Source of the DNA: Nocardia vinacea NBRC 16497
GTDB lineage: Bacteria; Actinomycetota; Actinomycetes; Mycobacteriales; Mycobacteriaceae
Direction of reading: 5' to 3'
DNA: 54,660 nucleotides
Assembly: GCF_000308835.1 (NCBI RefSeq)
Contig: NZ_BAGN01000409.1
Span: forward strand, 1-54,660
Position numbers and translations under genes: made by a program. The stretch's first letter is position 1; every line of letters starts with the position of its first letter. This document shows, one piece after another, positions 42,582 to 51,408 of the stretch. Under the pieces are notes generated by a model. It was not told the DNA's origin. It was given only the letters and a program-made list of their open reading frames with translations, and made no database searches.

Positions 42582-42791
42582 GTCGCGCTTGGTGTGGTCT
42601 ACGGTGTCTTGACGATCTCGGCGCAACGATCGGCTGTACAGATTTGGCGTATTTCGCAGGGCGATGGGGGTGTTCACGTACTCGATGGAACCGACCTACG
42701 TGTGGTTGCGTCCAACTACTGAGGCATGTGGCCTTCCGCCGCTCCCATCCCGGGACCGGCTCGAGCCATATCGGTACGAAGGAGCGTGGAC
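42582..42791. promoter_or_regulatory. Intergenic region upstream of T7SS cassette
   Basis: About 210 bp without a convincing gene lie between the permease fragment and the WXG-like gene. The promoter of the T7SS-type operon should be here. The first gene has a GAAGGAG ribosome-binding site ending about 8 nt before its ATG. No clear hairpin or repeat was seen. Confidence 0.4.
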
Positions 42792-43124
42792 ATGGCCAGT
42801 GTTCTAAGTATGGACATCGAGGTGCTCGGTAAGGCCGTCCAGTCGCTGAAGAGTGCCGAACAGGTGCTTACGGATGCTATGAAAGCGATGTCGAAAGACA
42901 GCCATCCCGATATCGGTACCAAAGAGCTCAACGCCGCCGCCGACAGCTTTCAGACTCGATGGAAATACGGCATCGAACGCATCGGCGAGTCGGCCAAGAC
43001 GACAGCAGAAGGCATCTCGAAGTGCCTCGAGGCTTACCAGGCAACCGACAGCGCCTTCGCGAAGGCGCTCGAGCAGGCCAAAGCGAGCGTTAACGGTTCC
43101 GGCACGCCGAGCACACGGGTATGA
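42792..43124 (+). CDS. WXG100/EspC-like small secreted protein
   Basis: The 110-residue, all-helical protein starts at the ATG at 42792 with GGAG upstream. It has two long helices with a turn in the middle and no signal peptide, the size and shape of ESX/EspC-type T7SS substrates (DUF-type excreted factors). The helix break holds RWKYGIERIG, with W-x-Y rather than W-x-G. It overlaps the next gene by four bases. It probably forms a helical hairpin partner for the larger WXG protein encoded next. No ESX membrane component is in the window, so secretion would rely on an apparatus encoded elsewhere. Confidence 0.75.
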   Translation: MASVLSMDIEVLGKAVQSLKSAEQVLTDAMKAMSKDSHPDIGTKELNAAADSFQTRWKYGIERIGESAKTTAEGISKCLEAYQATDSAFAKALEQAKASVNGSGTPSTRV

Positions 43125-44398
43125 GCGAGAACCCCTACCCCAACCTGGGATTCAACCCTGTTCCTGGCTCGGTGAACGACGTGACCGGCATGCAAGGACA
43201 GATCAACAGCGCATACGAAGCCGTCAAAGAAACGAACGAATTGTTGAGTCGTTTGCGCAACAACAACGACGATGTATGGAAGGGCGACGCGGGCAATGCG
43301 TTTCGCGCCAGCTTCGATGCAACGCTGGCACAGGACCTGAACTATGCGCAGGGCTCACTCGAAAAAGCGGTGGCACTGATCCAGGAGTGGCACACGAACC
43401 TCGTCACTTTCCAGGAGATCGCCAAGGGATTGGACACCGAGGCCGCAGCGGCCAAGGCGCAGCACACGCAGGCTGTCGCGACATTGAGCAGTGCTCAGTC
43501 CAACCCGGACTTGTTATTGGCGAACCACACCTATACGACCGCGGAAAGTCTGCAGGCCGCGCAGACCCGCATCGACGCCGCAGTGGCCCAGGTGCGGACT
43601 GCGAGTGCGGCAGTAGACGATTGGCAAGCGAAGATCGATGCGATCATCAAACGCGCACGCGACCTGGAAACAACGCACGACACGCTTGCTCGTCGTATCG
43701 CCCGTGAGTTGGACACCGCCGCAAAGGATTTCGCTCCCAGCCCACCGGACAAGAGCATTTGGGACAGAATCACCGACGCCGTCAAATCCTTGGGTGAATG
43801 GATCGATGAGCACCGTGAGGGGATCCATCAAGTGCTGTCGATCATCGCAGCGGTCGGCAGTGTTGTTGCCGTCTGCACACCCCCACCTATCGACGCCATC
43901 GGTTTCGTGGTCGCAGCCGCCGCCACCGGCGGCTTGATAGCACTGGATCTGTCTGATCCGGAAATACGACAAGGCCTCCAGAACGGCGATCTGAGTACAT
44001 GGGGCAAAGTCGGACTCGACTCCTTGGGGATTGCACCTGTCGGCGGCGCTGGTATTGCTTCGGCGAAGGTCGGCTGGAGCCTGTTCAAGGGCGGGGAGGC
44101 CGTTGCGGCGGGAACGCACGCCCTACAGGGAGTCAGTGTCGGTGAACGGTTCGGTGCAGCCGCGTACAACGCGGTGACACATGAGCCCTTGCTGTCGTCG
44201 AAGATCGTCGGTGCGCTCGGGGGGTCGAAAGTAGCAGAAGTCTTGAAGCTCGATGGTGCAGCCACCAAAGTACTGCAGCTCACCGGCGTAGCCGGGCCGC
44301 ATGCGTCCGTCGCCGGAGTCGAAGCGGTGGACCTGTTCGCCCGTTCGGGTAAAGCGGTTTCCAAGATTCTGGACCCATTCGGTGGAGGGGACGACTGA
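43121..44398 (+). CDS. Putative T7SS-secreted protein with WXG-like N-terminus
   Basis: The 425-residue protein starts in an ATGA overlap. Residues 20-200 are helical with a WxG turn (DDVWKGDAGNAFRASF) and coiled-coil helices (EAAAAKAQHTQAVATL, RIDAAVAQVRTASAAV). Residues 235-300 hold hydrophobic Gly/Ala-rich helices (HQVLSIIAAVGSVVAV, GFVVAAAATGGLIALD). The rest is Gly-rich and without a toxin motif I recognise. This pattern is typical of actinobacterial T7SS-exported proteins with an N-terminal WXG/LXG-like module, often with toxin or pore functions. The C-terminal activity cannot be assigned. It is the second gene of the 42792-46233 operon. Confidence 0.75.
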   Translation: MSENPYPNLGFNPVPGSVNDVTGMQGQINSAYEAVKETNELLSRLRNNNDDVWKGDAGNAFRASFDATLAQDLNYAQGSLEKAVALIQEWHTNLVTFQEIAKGLDTEAAAAKAQHTQAVATLSSAQSNPDLLLANHTYTTAESLQAAQTRIDAAVAQVRTASAAVDDWQAKIDAIIKRARDLETTHDTLARRIARELDTAAKDFAPSPPDKSIWDRITDAVKSLGEWIDEHREGIHQVLSIIAAVGSVVAVCTPPPIDAIGFVVAAAATGGLIALDLSDPEIRQGLQNGDLSTWGKVGLDSLGIAPVGGAGIASAKVGWSLFKGGEAVAAGTHALQGVSVGERFGAAAYNAVTHEPLLSSKIVGALGGSKVAEVLKLDGAATKVLQLTGVAGPHASVAGVEAVDLFARSGKAVSKILDPFGGGDD

Positions 44399-44399
44399 C

Positions 44400-45059
44400 A
44401 TGCCGACAACCGACACATCCGCAAATGTATCGATCACAGTCGAGATCCCATCGGGGTATGTAGCGCTGCCGCTCGACACAATTGACGATTCCATCGCACA
44501 AGCCGAATCGCTGTTCGCTTCGCTCGGCCCCGGCACAGTGAGCTCCACTGCTCCCGCCGTCCTTCGAACACTGAGAGTGTTGCTTACCCGCCTTGCACAG
44601 CTCAACACCATGTATTGCGGGCTCGGGAGACACGTATCAGCAGACGGCCAGGAGATCTCGTCGACGCTGACCATAACGGCGACCGAGTATGGTGACCAAA
44701 GAAACCCACGGCTGACGCTGGGTGACGTGCTCACCGCGAGGCGAGACACCGGTGAACGATTCAAGAATGCTGAATTCGTGGAGGTAGCAGGGCAACTGAT
44801 GCTGTTACTCGACCGGGTGAGAACTGTTCCAACCCCCGACCTGCCCGTATACGACACCTCCGAAACCGAGCAGTCGATCTATCAAATCGAGGCCGTTGTT
44901 TCCGCACCGGACGGATCCGCGATCGCCGTCGTCGAGTTGTCTACGCCATTCGTAGAGTACGGAGAAGAGTATCTCCTGCCGGTTGCCGCGATGGCTGCAT
45001 CGATGGAATTCGTGGTGACCCCGAGACGGTCGGTAGGCCCGTCCTCGTTGGATCTGTGA
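44400..45059 (+). CDS. T7SS-cassette protein of unknown function
   Basis: The 219-residue protein begins at the ATG at 44400, right after the stop of the previous gene. It is mixed alpha/beta with an N-terminal IPSGYVALPLDTIDDSI, a helical LRTLRVLLTRLAQLN, and a C-terminal strand-rich half (IYQIEAVVSAPDGSAIAVVE). The pattern is compatible with an ESX chaperone (EspG-like) or an immunity protein for the larger secreted protein; neither is proved. No signal peptide or membrane segment. It may keep the T7SS substrate soluble or neutralise its effect in the producer. Confidence 0.6.
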   Translation: MPTTDTSANVSITVEIPSGYVALPLDTIDDSIAQAESLFASLGPGTVSSTAPAVLRTLRVLLTRLAQLNTMYCGLGRHVSADGQEISSTLTITATEYGDQRNPRLTLGDVLTARRDTGERFKNAEFVEVAGQLMLLLDRVRTVPTPDLPVYDTSETEQSIYQIEAVVSAPDGSAIAVVELSTPFVEYGEEYLLPVAAMAASMEFVVTPRRSVGPSSLDL

Positions 45060-45069
45060 GGGTATTGAT

Positions 45070-46233
45070 GTGAATCAGAGCATCGTAGGGGGCTCACCTC
45101 CGGCGATTTCTTGCCCCGAGACCAAAGCGGCGACACAGAAGGGGGTGGTCGTTCGGTGGTCACTGCTTCTGATCGGGTTGGTGTTCCTGGTCCTGACTGT
45201 GGTGCTGATCGACGTCGGCGACCGAATCGAGTCCGAGAGTCGATCGGCGGTTGTAGGCGTCGGCAGGAATGTTGCCGCGGTCGGTATGACTGTGGGTCTG
45301 ATCTTCGGCATATCTTTACTCTGGATAAACCGCAGAAGACGCAGAGCGCTCAAACGGTATCCGTGGGTTGCGTGGCCGACGAACTACATAACCACCGGTC
45401 GCTATGAATGGGTCGAACTGCTCGACCAGAATCGTCGGCCGGTGTCAGCGCTGATCCTCAGCACCTGGCCACACGACATCGGAAAGCTGGTAAACCACAA
45501 GACGACAGAGGTGTGGTTCGCCGGCGATCCGTTGAAATACGGAGTGATCTCCAGGCCCGGTGGCGGAGACATTCGATATGCCTACTTCTCCAAAGGGCGT
45601 CAGCCCCCCCGTTTCACTTACCGGCCGGACGACCCGGTGGGCGAGATCGGCAGAAACGAACCGACGCCGCCTGCACCAGGGTATGAGTTGACGCGTGCAC
45701 GCGGTGGTCGGCTGCAGATGAAGCCCACCGGCGAACATGCAGTCGAGGCGGCGCGCCATGGCTCGAAAGGCGATGTCAGGTACCCGTCACCCCGCATGCT
45801 CCGCCGAGCGTTGGCGTTCGCCTTCGACTGGACCCTGCACGTCGGCGTCGGGCTGGGTGGGGCGATCGCTGTCAGTCCTGAATTCTCCGCTTGGGCCGCT
45901 ACACAGTTCGACTGGAAGCATGTCGGTGTGAACCCGTTCATCGGTCTTGGGTTCTGGATGGCGGCCTCGGTGTTCGACCGTGTTGTTGTTCAGGCGGTCT
46001 TCCACACGACGGTGGGCAAGGCACTGTTCGGCTTGCGCGTTATTCGGCCCGATAACGGCGAAAGTCCCTCTTTCGGAAAGCTCTTGGGCGTGTGGCTGGT
46101 CGATTTGTACATGGCGCTGGCATTTCCGATCGCACTCGTCACCAATTCTGATGCCCCAGGACCCGACAGCGTTGACGAGTACTTCCTGCCGGCTGTACGC
46201 AGACGAGATCTGCATCGGCGCGAGACCGGCTGA
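45070..46233 (+). CDS. RDD-domain membrane protein
   Basis: The 387-residue protein begins at a GTG (45070) with GAGGG upstream. Two N-terminal transmembrane helices lie near 28-47 and 65-86, then a soluble middle of about 140 residues with WVAWPTNYI, PHDIGKLVNHK and a Pro-rich linker. The C-terminal part (about 240-380) is an RDD-family bundle with three more helices (RRALAFAFDWTLHVGVGL, TVGKALFGLRV). RDD proteins accompany T7SS substrates in several actinobacteria. Here it probably anchors or transports something for the cassette. It ends 34 bp before a convergent permease gene. Confidence 0.75.
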   Translation: MNQSIVGGSPPAISCPETKAATQKGVVVRWSLLLIGLVFLVLTVVLIDVGDRIESESRSAVVGVGRNVAAVGMTVGLIFGISLLWINRRRRRALKRYPWVAWPTNYITTGRYEWVELLDQNRRPVSALILSTWPHDIGKLVNHKTTEVWFAGDPLKYGVISRPGGGDIRYAYFSKGRQPPRFTYRPDDPVGEIGRNEPTPPAPGYELTRARGGRLQMKPTGEHAVEAARHGSKGDVRYPSPRMLRRALAFAFDWTLHVGVGLGGAIAVSPEFSAWAATQFDWKHVGVNPFIGLGFWMAASVFDRVVVQAVFHTTVGKALFGLRVIRPDNGESPSFGKLLGVWLVDLYMALAFPIALVTNSDAPGPDSVDEYFLPAVRRRDLHRRETG

Positions 46234-46267
46234 GCTCCCGTGTGGCCGCGGACGCGGGGGTTCTTCG

Positions 46268-47080
46268 CTACTTCAACCCTGACCGCACGAAGGCGTTGAC
46301 GATGTGCCGCTGCAGCAGCAGGTACATCAGCAGCACCGGCAGGCAGGCCAGGCTGGCCAGCGCCATCATCGGCCCCCATTGATCACCTTCGGTGCCCATG
46401 AAGCTGCGCAACCCCAGCTGGAGCACGCTATTGGATTGGCGGAGAACGACTGCGGGCCAGAAGTATTCGTTCCAGGCGTTGATGAACAGCAGAATAGCCA
46501 GGGCGGCGAGGGCCGGGCGGAGGTTGGGGACGACGACGGTCCAGAGGATGGACCAGGAGGAGCGGCCGTCGATTTTGGCGGCGGCGACGAGTTCCTTCGG
46601 AAAGCCGGCCATGTGCTGGCGCAGTAGCAAGACCGCGAGTGCTGAGCACAGGGTCGGCAGGACCACGCCGATCAGGGAGTTGATCAGCCCGAGCCGAGTG
46701 AGTAGTACGTAGTTCGGCAGCATCGTGACCTGGAAGGGAACCAGCCAGGTGCCGACGAACGCGAGGTACAGGATCCGCTGGAACGGGAAGGTGTACATCG
46801 CGAACGCGTAGGAGGCGAGCAGCGCCACCAGCAGCTGTCCGGCCGCGGACAGTGCCGCCACGAAGAAGGTATTGCCGATCAAGCCGATTACATCGACCTT
46901 TTCGGCGGCATCGGTGTAGTTGGCGAAGGAGATCGGCCACGGTAAGGGCGAGAGTGAGGTGACATCCTCGGGGCGCCGCAGCGAGGTGGCGAACAGCCAA
47001 TAGATCGGGAATACGCACACGACGGCGGTGACCGCGAGCAGCAGATGGCTGCTCGCGGTCCGCAGACGGTCAATCATCAT
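46268..47080 (-). CDS. ABC transporter permease (MalG/UgpE type)
   Basis: The protein has 270 residues from the ATG at 47080, 11 bp inside the preceding permease gene; a TTG at 47089 is the alternative. It has six helices. The EAA-like cytoplasmic loop (AAAKIDGRSSWSILWTVV, then PNLRPALAAL) couples to the ATPase. The C-terminal part has INAWNEYFWPAVVLRQSN, typical of MalG/UgpE permeases. This is the intact source of the fragments found at 40206 and 42541. It should form the inner-membrane channel with the UgpA-like partner. It ends the long minus-strand operon. Confidence 0.92.
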   Translation of the reverse strand: MMIDRLRTASSHLLLAVTAVVCVFPIYWLFATSLRRPEDVTSLSPLPWPISFANYTDAAEKVDVIGLIGNTFFVAALSAAGQLLVALLASYAFAMYTFPFQRILYLAFVGTWLVPFQVTMLPNYVLLTRLGLINSLIGVVLPTLCSALAVLLLRQHMAGFPKELVAAAKIDGRSSWSILWTVVVPNLRPALAALAILLFINAWNEYFWPAVVLRQSNSVLQLGLRSFMGTEGDQWGPMMALASLACLPVLLMYLLLQRHIVNAFVRSGLK

Positions 47081-48011
47081 GGAAGGCAACCCTTTCCGAG
47101 ATCCACACCAGAATCCCGGCGATCACACCGAATCCGGCGAACAGCAGCACGCCGGCCGCCGCACTGAGTCCGGCATCGAAGCTGTGGAAGGCGTAGTCCC
47201 ACAGCAGGTAATAGATATTTGTGGTGGCCTGCGCGGGCCCGCCCTGTGTCATCGAGTCGATGAGCGGAAAGGTCAGTGTGGGACTGAGTAGCACAGTGGT
47301 CAGCACCAGGAACAGCAGTGTGGGGGAGAGCAGCGGCAGGGTGATCCAGCGCCGGATCTGTCCGGGACTCGCGCCGTCCACCTGCGCGGCCTCGTCGTAA
47401 TCGCCGCTGATACCGGCCAATCCGGCCCACACCACCAGCACCGCGAAACCGAGCAGTTGCCAGCCGGTGATCCCGATGATGACGGCGTGCGCGGTACCCG
47501 CGTCGTACACCCAGTTGCGATCCGAGCCGAGCACCTGGTCGACGAAGCCACTGCCGGGATGCAACAGCCACCGCCAAACTGCCGCTGCCGCAACAGGTGC
47601 CACCAGGAACGGCACGAATATGAAAGCGTGATAGATAGTCCGGCCCCGCACCCGCTTGCTGGCCAACGCGATCAACACCGGCAGCACAACGGTGAACGGA
47701 AGCATGCCTAGAATCAGTGCCCCCGTCCGCCCGACCGAATCCCAAAACGCCGGAAGTTCCACCAGCCGTTCGTAATTGCCGGTGCCGACCGGCTTCATCG
47801 GCGAGGTCGGCAAGAGATTCCACGAGTAGGTGGACAACTCGAACGCCTGCACCAGCGGCCGATAAATCCACACCACCAGCAGGATCAGCGCGGGTGCGAG
47901 ATAAAGGTAGGGCACCACGAACCGCCCCGCCCGGCGGATCCGGGCGAGGCGGCTGGTCTGCGGCACCGGCACGATATCCGGTGCCGCAGTCGGTATTTCG
48001 ACTACGAACAT
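47070..48011 (-). CDS. ABC transporter permease (MalF/UgpA type)
   Basis: The 313-residue protein with six helices starts at the ATG at 48011, immediately after the phosphodiesterase stop (TAA/ATG). The N-terminal YLYLAPALILLVVWIYRPLV helix, the EAA-type loop (YDEAAQVDGASPGQIRRWIT, then LPLLSP) and the C-terminal region place it with MalF/UgpA permeases. With the downstream UgpE-like protein and the ATPase it forms an importer. The substrate class is probably glycerol-3-phosphate derivatives or an oligosaccharide; the phosphodiesterase gene in the same operon favours glycerophosphodiesters. Confidence 0.92.
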   Translation of the reverse strand: MFVVEIPTAAPDIVPVPQTSRLARIRRAGRFVVPYLYLAPALILLVVWIYRPLVQAFELSTYSWNLLPTSPMKPVGTGNYERLVELPAFWDSVGRTGALILGMLPFTVVLPVLIALASKRVRGRTIYHAFIFVPFLVAPVAAAAVWRWLLHPGSGFVDQVLGSDRNWVYDAGTAHAVIIGITGWQLLGFAVLVVWAGLAGISGDYDEAAQVDGASPGQIRRWITLPLLSPTLLFLVLTTVLLSPTLTFPLIDSMTQGGPAQATTNIYYLLWDYAFHSFDAGLSAAAGVLLFAGFGVIAGILVWISERVAFHDD

Positions 48012-48863
48012 TTACCTGGCCTCGGCGGCCAGTGCGGCCAACTGCTCGAGCACATCGGATTCGGCCCGGTCGTAGACGGTTTCGGCGGGTGTCGCCTCGA
48101 TCGCGGTGGCCACCAGTGTCGTACCGAGCAGATCGATCCGGCTGTAACCGAATCCGGTCAGGCCCCGGTGCCGCCCGAGTGGTGCGATCGTATCGATTCG
48201 GTATGCCAGCGCGGGCCCGATCCACACCGGAATGCCGCCGAGCGCGGCCGCGCCCGTCAGGTGGTTGTGCCCGCAGATGATCAGTCGCACATCCGATCCG
48301 TCCAGCACCTCGCCGAGTAGCTCCGGCTGCTCGAGCCGCAGATATTCGGTAGCGGCGACCGGTGACGGAATCGGCGGATGATGCAGCACCAGCAGCGTGC
48401 CGTGCGGTGCGGGTTCGCGCAGCTGATCGGTCAGCCAGTCCAGCTGTTCGGGTTCGAGCCGCCCGTCGTGCCTGCGCGGTGTGCTGCTGTCCAGTGCGAT
48501 GATGCGCAGTCCGGCGATGTCGAACACCTGGTCGTGGGTGAGGTCCGGGTCGACCGAATCCAGACCGAGCAACTCGATGCCGAATGCCGTGCGCTCGTCG
48601 TGATTGCCCATCGTGTACACCGTCCGCGCACCGAGTTCGGCGGCGACCGGCTCGACCGCATCACGCAGCCGCCGATATGCCTCCGGCGACCCGTTATCGG
48701 TCAGATCCCCGGATAGCACCAGCGCGTCGATGCGTTGCTGCGAGGCCCGCAGCTGCTGCAGCACCTGGGTGAGGTTGGCGTAGGTGTCGATCATGCCGTG
48801 TACCCGTTCCCCGGTGGCCCGGATGTGGGTATCGGTCAGCTGAACGACGGTCACCGTGCTCAT
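48012..48863 (-). CDS. Calcineurin-like metallophosphoesterase (glycerophosphodiesterase/CpdA type)
   Basis: The 283-residue enzyme carries the five metal-binding blocks: DTH, SGDLTD, GNHDE, HHPP and GHNH. It belongs to the CpdA/class III phosphodiesterase group and has no signal peptide, so it works in the cytosol. Set between the binding protein and permease genes (ATGA overlap upstream, TAA/ATG downstream), it likely hydrolyses the imported phosphodiester, such as a glycerophosphodiester, as seen for phosphodiesterases linked to Ugp systems. cAMP phosphodiesterase activity is an alternative. Confidence 0.87.
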   Translation of the reverse strand: MSTVTVVQLTDTHIRATGERVHGMIDTYANLTQVLQQLRASQQRIDALVLSGDLTDNGSPEAYRRLRDAVEPVAAELGARTVYTMGNHDERTAFGIELLGLDSVDPDLTHDQVFDIAGLRIIALDSSTPRRHDGRLEPEQLDWLTDQLREPAPHGTLLVLHHPPIPSPVAATEYLRLEQPELLGEVLDGSDVRLIICGHNHLTGAAALGGIPVWIGPALAYRIDTIAPLGRHRGLTGFGYSRIDLLGTTLVATAIEATPAETVYDRAESDVLEQLAALAAEAR

Positions 48864-50233
48864 GACGCGGGCAGGAGTTTGGCGCCCTGTTCCCGGGCGG
48901 TGGTCAACGTGGACTGGGGATCCTTGCCCTGGAACACGATCGACTCGACCGCGTCCATCATGCCGTCACGGATCTGCAGATAGTTGGTGCCCGGCATGGA
49001 GATCCACGGCTCCATATTCGCCAGCTGCGCGACATTCGGCTTCAGCAAGGGATTCTGCTCCGACCAGGTCTTCAGCCCGTTCGGATCGTCCATCAAACCG
49101 GTACGCAGCGGCAGATATCCGATGCCCTGCGAGATCTTCGTGTACGCCTCCTCACTGGTGAGGAATTTGATGAGCTCCCACGACGCCCGCTGCTTGGCCG
49201 GGTCATTGGACAGAATGTGCAGCGACGCACCGGAATTCGTCGGCACGGTCGTCTTGCTGCCGAAGCTCGGCATGGGTGCCGCGCGCAGATCCCACTTGTC
49301 CTTGGCGCCGGTGACGAAGGTGCCCTGGATCGCGCTGGTCTCCAGGATCATGCCGATCTCACCGCGCGCGAACGCTTCATAACCCTGCTTCTGGTTCAGC
49401 TTCGGCATACTGCCCGAGTCGACCAGTTGCTTGCTCATCTGGGTGACCTCGACCGTGGGCGCGTCCGCGAACGACAGCGTCTTGCGGTCCTCGGAGATGA
49501 CGCGGCCGCCATTGGAGCGCACCATCGACTGGAAGCACCAGTCCTTGGCGGTCTTGGTCAGGCAATCGATGTACACACCGCCCTTGCCGGTCTTCCCGGT
49601 GATTGCGGCGGCCGCATCGGAGACCTGCTGCCAGGTGGCCGGCGGCTTGGCCGGATCGAGTCCTGCCTCGTTGAACAGCGAGGCATTGAAATACAGGACG
49701 GGCGTGGAGAATACGAACGGAACACCGTAGGTGTGGCCGTCCCAATCCGCGAGCGTGCGCGCCTTCGGGGCGTACGGGTATTTGGCCCCGTCGAAGTTGT
49801 GCTGCACTTCCTGCTTGGAAACCAGCGTGTCCAGTGGCTTGGCGCCGAGCTGGTGGATGGTGTAGTCCAGATCGCTGAAGCCGAGCTGTGCGACATCCGG
49901 CGGGGTGCCCGCGACCATCTGGTTCTGGATGCTGGAGATGGTGTCGGTGGCCGGGTTCGGGCTATTGCCCTGCGGCTTCTGCGCGGTCACCTTGATATTC
50001 GGGTACTTCTTGCCGAAATCGGCGATCAGCGCGTTGAAGGTGTCGGTCCACGCGCCGGCGAGTCCGTAGTTGTAGGACTCGAACACGATGGACACCTGCT
50101 GATCCGGCTTCAGTTCCGGGATCTGGGCGGTGTTGGCATTCGAGTCGGTGGTGGTGCTCCCGAGGCCGCCGCAGGCGCTGAGCGCGACGGTGGTTGCGAA
50201 CACCAGGCCCAGTACGGGCACGGTGCGTTTCAC
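48860..50233 (-). CDS. ABC transporter substrate-binding lipoprotein (UgpB-like)
   Basis: The protein has 457 residues. I choose the GTG at 50233 because a strong GAGGAG site lies 6 nt upstream; the ATG at 50248 would place that site inside the coding region. The signal peptide ends in lipobox LSAC. The mature part is a type 1 extracellular solute-binding fold (VSIVFESYNYGLAGAWTDTF, GTPPDVAQLGFSDLDYTI, GVPFVFSTPVLYFNASLF). The layout matches UgpB/MalE-like proteins of sugar or glycerophosphodiester importers. It overlaps the phosphodiesterase gene by four bases. A trimming of the 5' end is suggested for any automatic annotation starting at 50248. Confidence 0.87.
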   Translation of the reverse strand: MKRTVPVLGLVFATTVALSACGGLGSTTTDSNANTAQIPELKPDQQVSIVFESYNYGLAGAWTDTFNALIADFGKKYPNIKVTAQKPQGNSPNPATDTISSIQNQMVAGTPPDVAQLGFSDLDYTIHQLGAKPLDTLVSKQEVQHNFDGAKYPYAPKARTLADWDGHTYGVPFVFSTPVLYFNASLFNEAGLDPAKPPATWQQVSDAAAAITGKTGKGGVYIDCLTKTAKDWCFQSMVRSNGGRVISEDRKTLSFADAPTVEVTQMSKQLVDSGSMPKLNQKQGYEAFARGEIGMILETSAIQGTFVTGAKDKWDLRAAPMPSFGSKTTVPTNSGASLHILSNDPAKQRASWELIKFLTSEEAYTKISQGIGYLPLRTGLMDDPNGLKTWSEQNPLLKPNVAQLANMEPWISMPGTNYLQIRDGMMDAVESIVFQGKDPQSTLTTAREQGAKLLPAS

Positions 50234-50272
50234 GGTGGTTCTCCTCATCGATGAAGGGGTGGTTGTTACGGA

Positions 50273-51400
50273 TCAGGCGACGGCGACTACGGCGCTGTCG
50301 GTGACCGAATCCTGGTGCGGCTCTTGCCAAGTCAGGCGCAGCCCGGATTCGGGGTCGAACAGGTGCAGGTGCGCGGGATCGACGCGCAGCCCGATCGGTT
50401 CGTCGGCGCGCACTCCGGCCGGGCGCGGTGCGCGGGCGCACAGCGTCTGCTCGCCGGTGCTGAAGTGGATCAGTTCCTCACTGCCCAGGTTCTCGACCAT
50501 CGTCACGTGGCCGCGGATGGCGGCGTCGGCCGAGTCGATGCGCAGTTGTTCGGGGCGGATTCCGGCGACGACCTCGATGTCGGCATCGAAATCCGCTGCG
50601 GTTATGGCTAATTCGGTGTCTATGCCGTCGGCCACCAGGAACAGGCGGCCGTCGCGCTGGGTGACGACCGCGGGGAACAGATTCATCGGCGGGGCGCCGA
50701 GGAATCCGGCGACGAAGGTCGAGCGCGGACGGTCGTAGAGTTCGGTCGGGGTGCCGACCTGCTCCACCTGACCGTCATTGAGCAGCGCGATCCGGTCCGC
50801 CATGGTCATCGCCTCGACCTGGTCGTGGGTGACGTAGAGGAACGTCGCTCCCAACCCGCGATGCAGCGAAATCAGTTCGGCCCGAGTGGCGCTGCGCAAT
50901 TTCGCATCCAGATTGGACAGCGGCTCGTCCATCAGGAACGCACCCGGATCGCGAACCATGGCGCGGGCCAACGCAACTCGCTGTCGCTGCCCACCGGACA
51001 AGGCGGCGGGCTTGCGGCGCAACAACTCGGCCAACCCGAGCGTTGCCGCCACTTCCGCGACCCGGGCTGCGATTTTCGCGCGCGGTGTGCGCCGCGCCCG
51101 CAATGGAAAGCCGATGTTCTTCGCCACCGTCAGATGCGGATACAGCGCGTAACTCTGGAACACCATGGCCAGGTCCCGCTGCTGCGGCGCCCGATGGGTG
51201 ATATCGGTGTCGTCCAATAGGATTCGGCCACCGGTCGGATCCTCCAGGCCCGCGATCATCCGCAGCAGGGTGGATTTGCCGCAGCCGCTCGGTCCGAGCA
51301 ACACCATGAATTCACCGTCGGCGATATCCAGGCTCACCTCCCGCACCGCATAGGTCGTGCCGAAGTGCTTGGATACCTGCTCGATGCGCAGTCGTGCCAC
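50273..51400 (-). CDS. ABC transporter ATPase (MalK/UgpC type)
   Basis: The protein has 375 residues from a GTG at 51400 with TAGGAG upstream; longer readings to 51481 overlap the hydrolase gene. It has Walker A GPSGCGKST, the Q-loop VFQSYALYPH, signature LSGGQRQRVALARA, Walker B FLMDEPLSNLD and the H-loop YVTHDQVEAMTMAD. A C-terminal OB-fold regulatory domain (about 240-375) is typical of MalK/UgpC. It powers import through the two permeases. It lies 39 bp upstream of the binding-protein gene. Confidence 0.95.
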   Translation of the reverse strand: MARLRIEQVSKHFGTTYAVREVSLDIADGEFMVLLGPSGCGKSTLLRMIAGLEDPTGGRILLDDTDITHRAPQQRDLAMVFQSYALYPHLTVAKNIGFPLRARRTPRAKIAARVAEVAATLGLAELLRRKPAALSGGQRQRVALARAMVRDPGAFLMDEPLSNLDAKLRSATRAELISLHRGLGATFLYVTHDQVEAMTMADRIALLNDGQVEQVGTPTELYDRPRSTFVAGFLGAPPMNLFPAVVTQRDGRLFLVADGIDTELAITAADFDADIEVVAGIRPEQLRIDSADAAIRGHVTMVENLGSEELIHFSTGEQTLCARAPRPAGVRADEPIGLRVDPAHLHLFDPESGLRLTWQEPHQDSVTDSAVVAVA

Positions 51401-51408
51401 CAGATCTC

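Noticed and set aside
50234..50248. ATG at 50248 as start of the binding protein
   Set aside because: A strong GAGGAG site lies within that stretch, properly spaced from the GTG at 50233.
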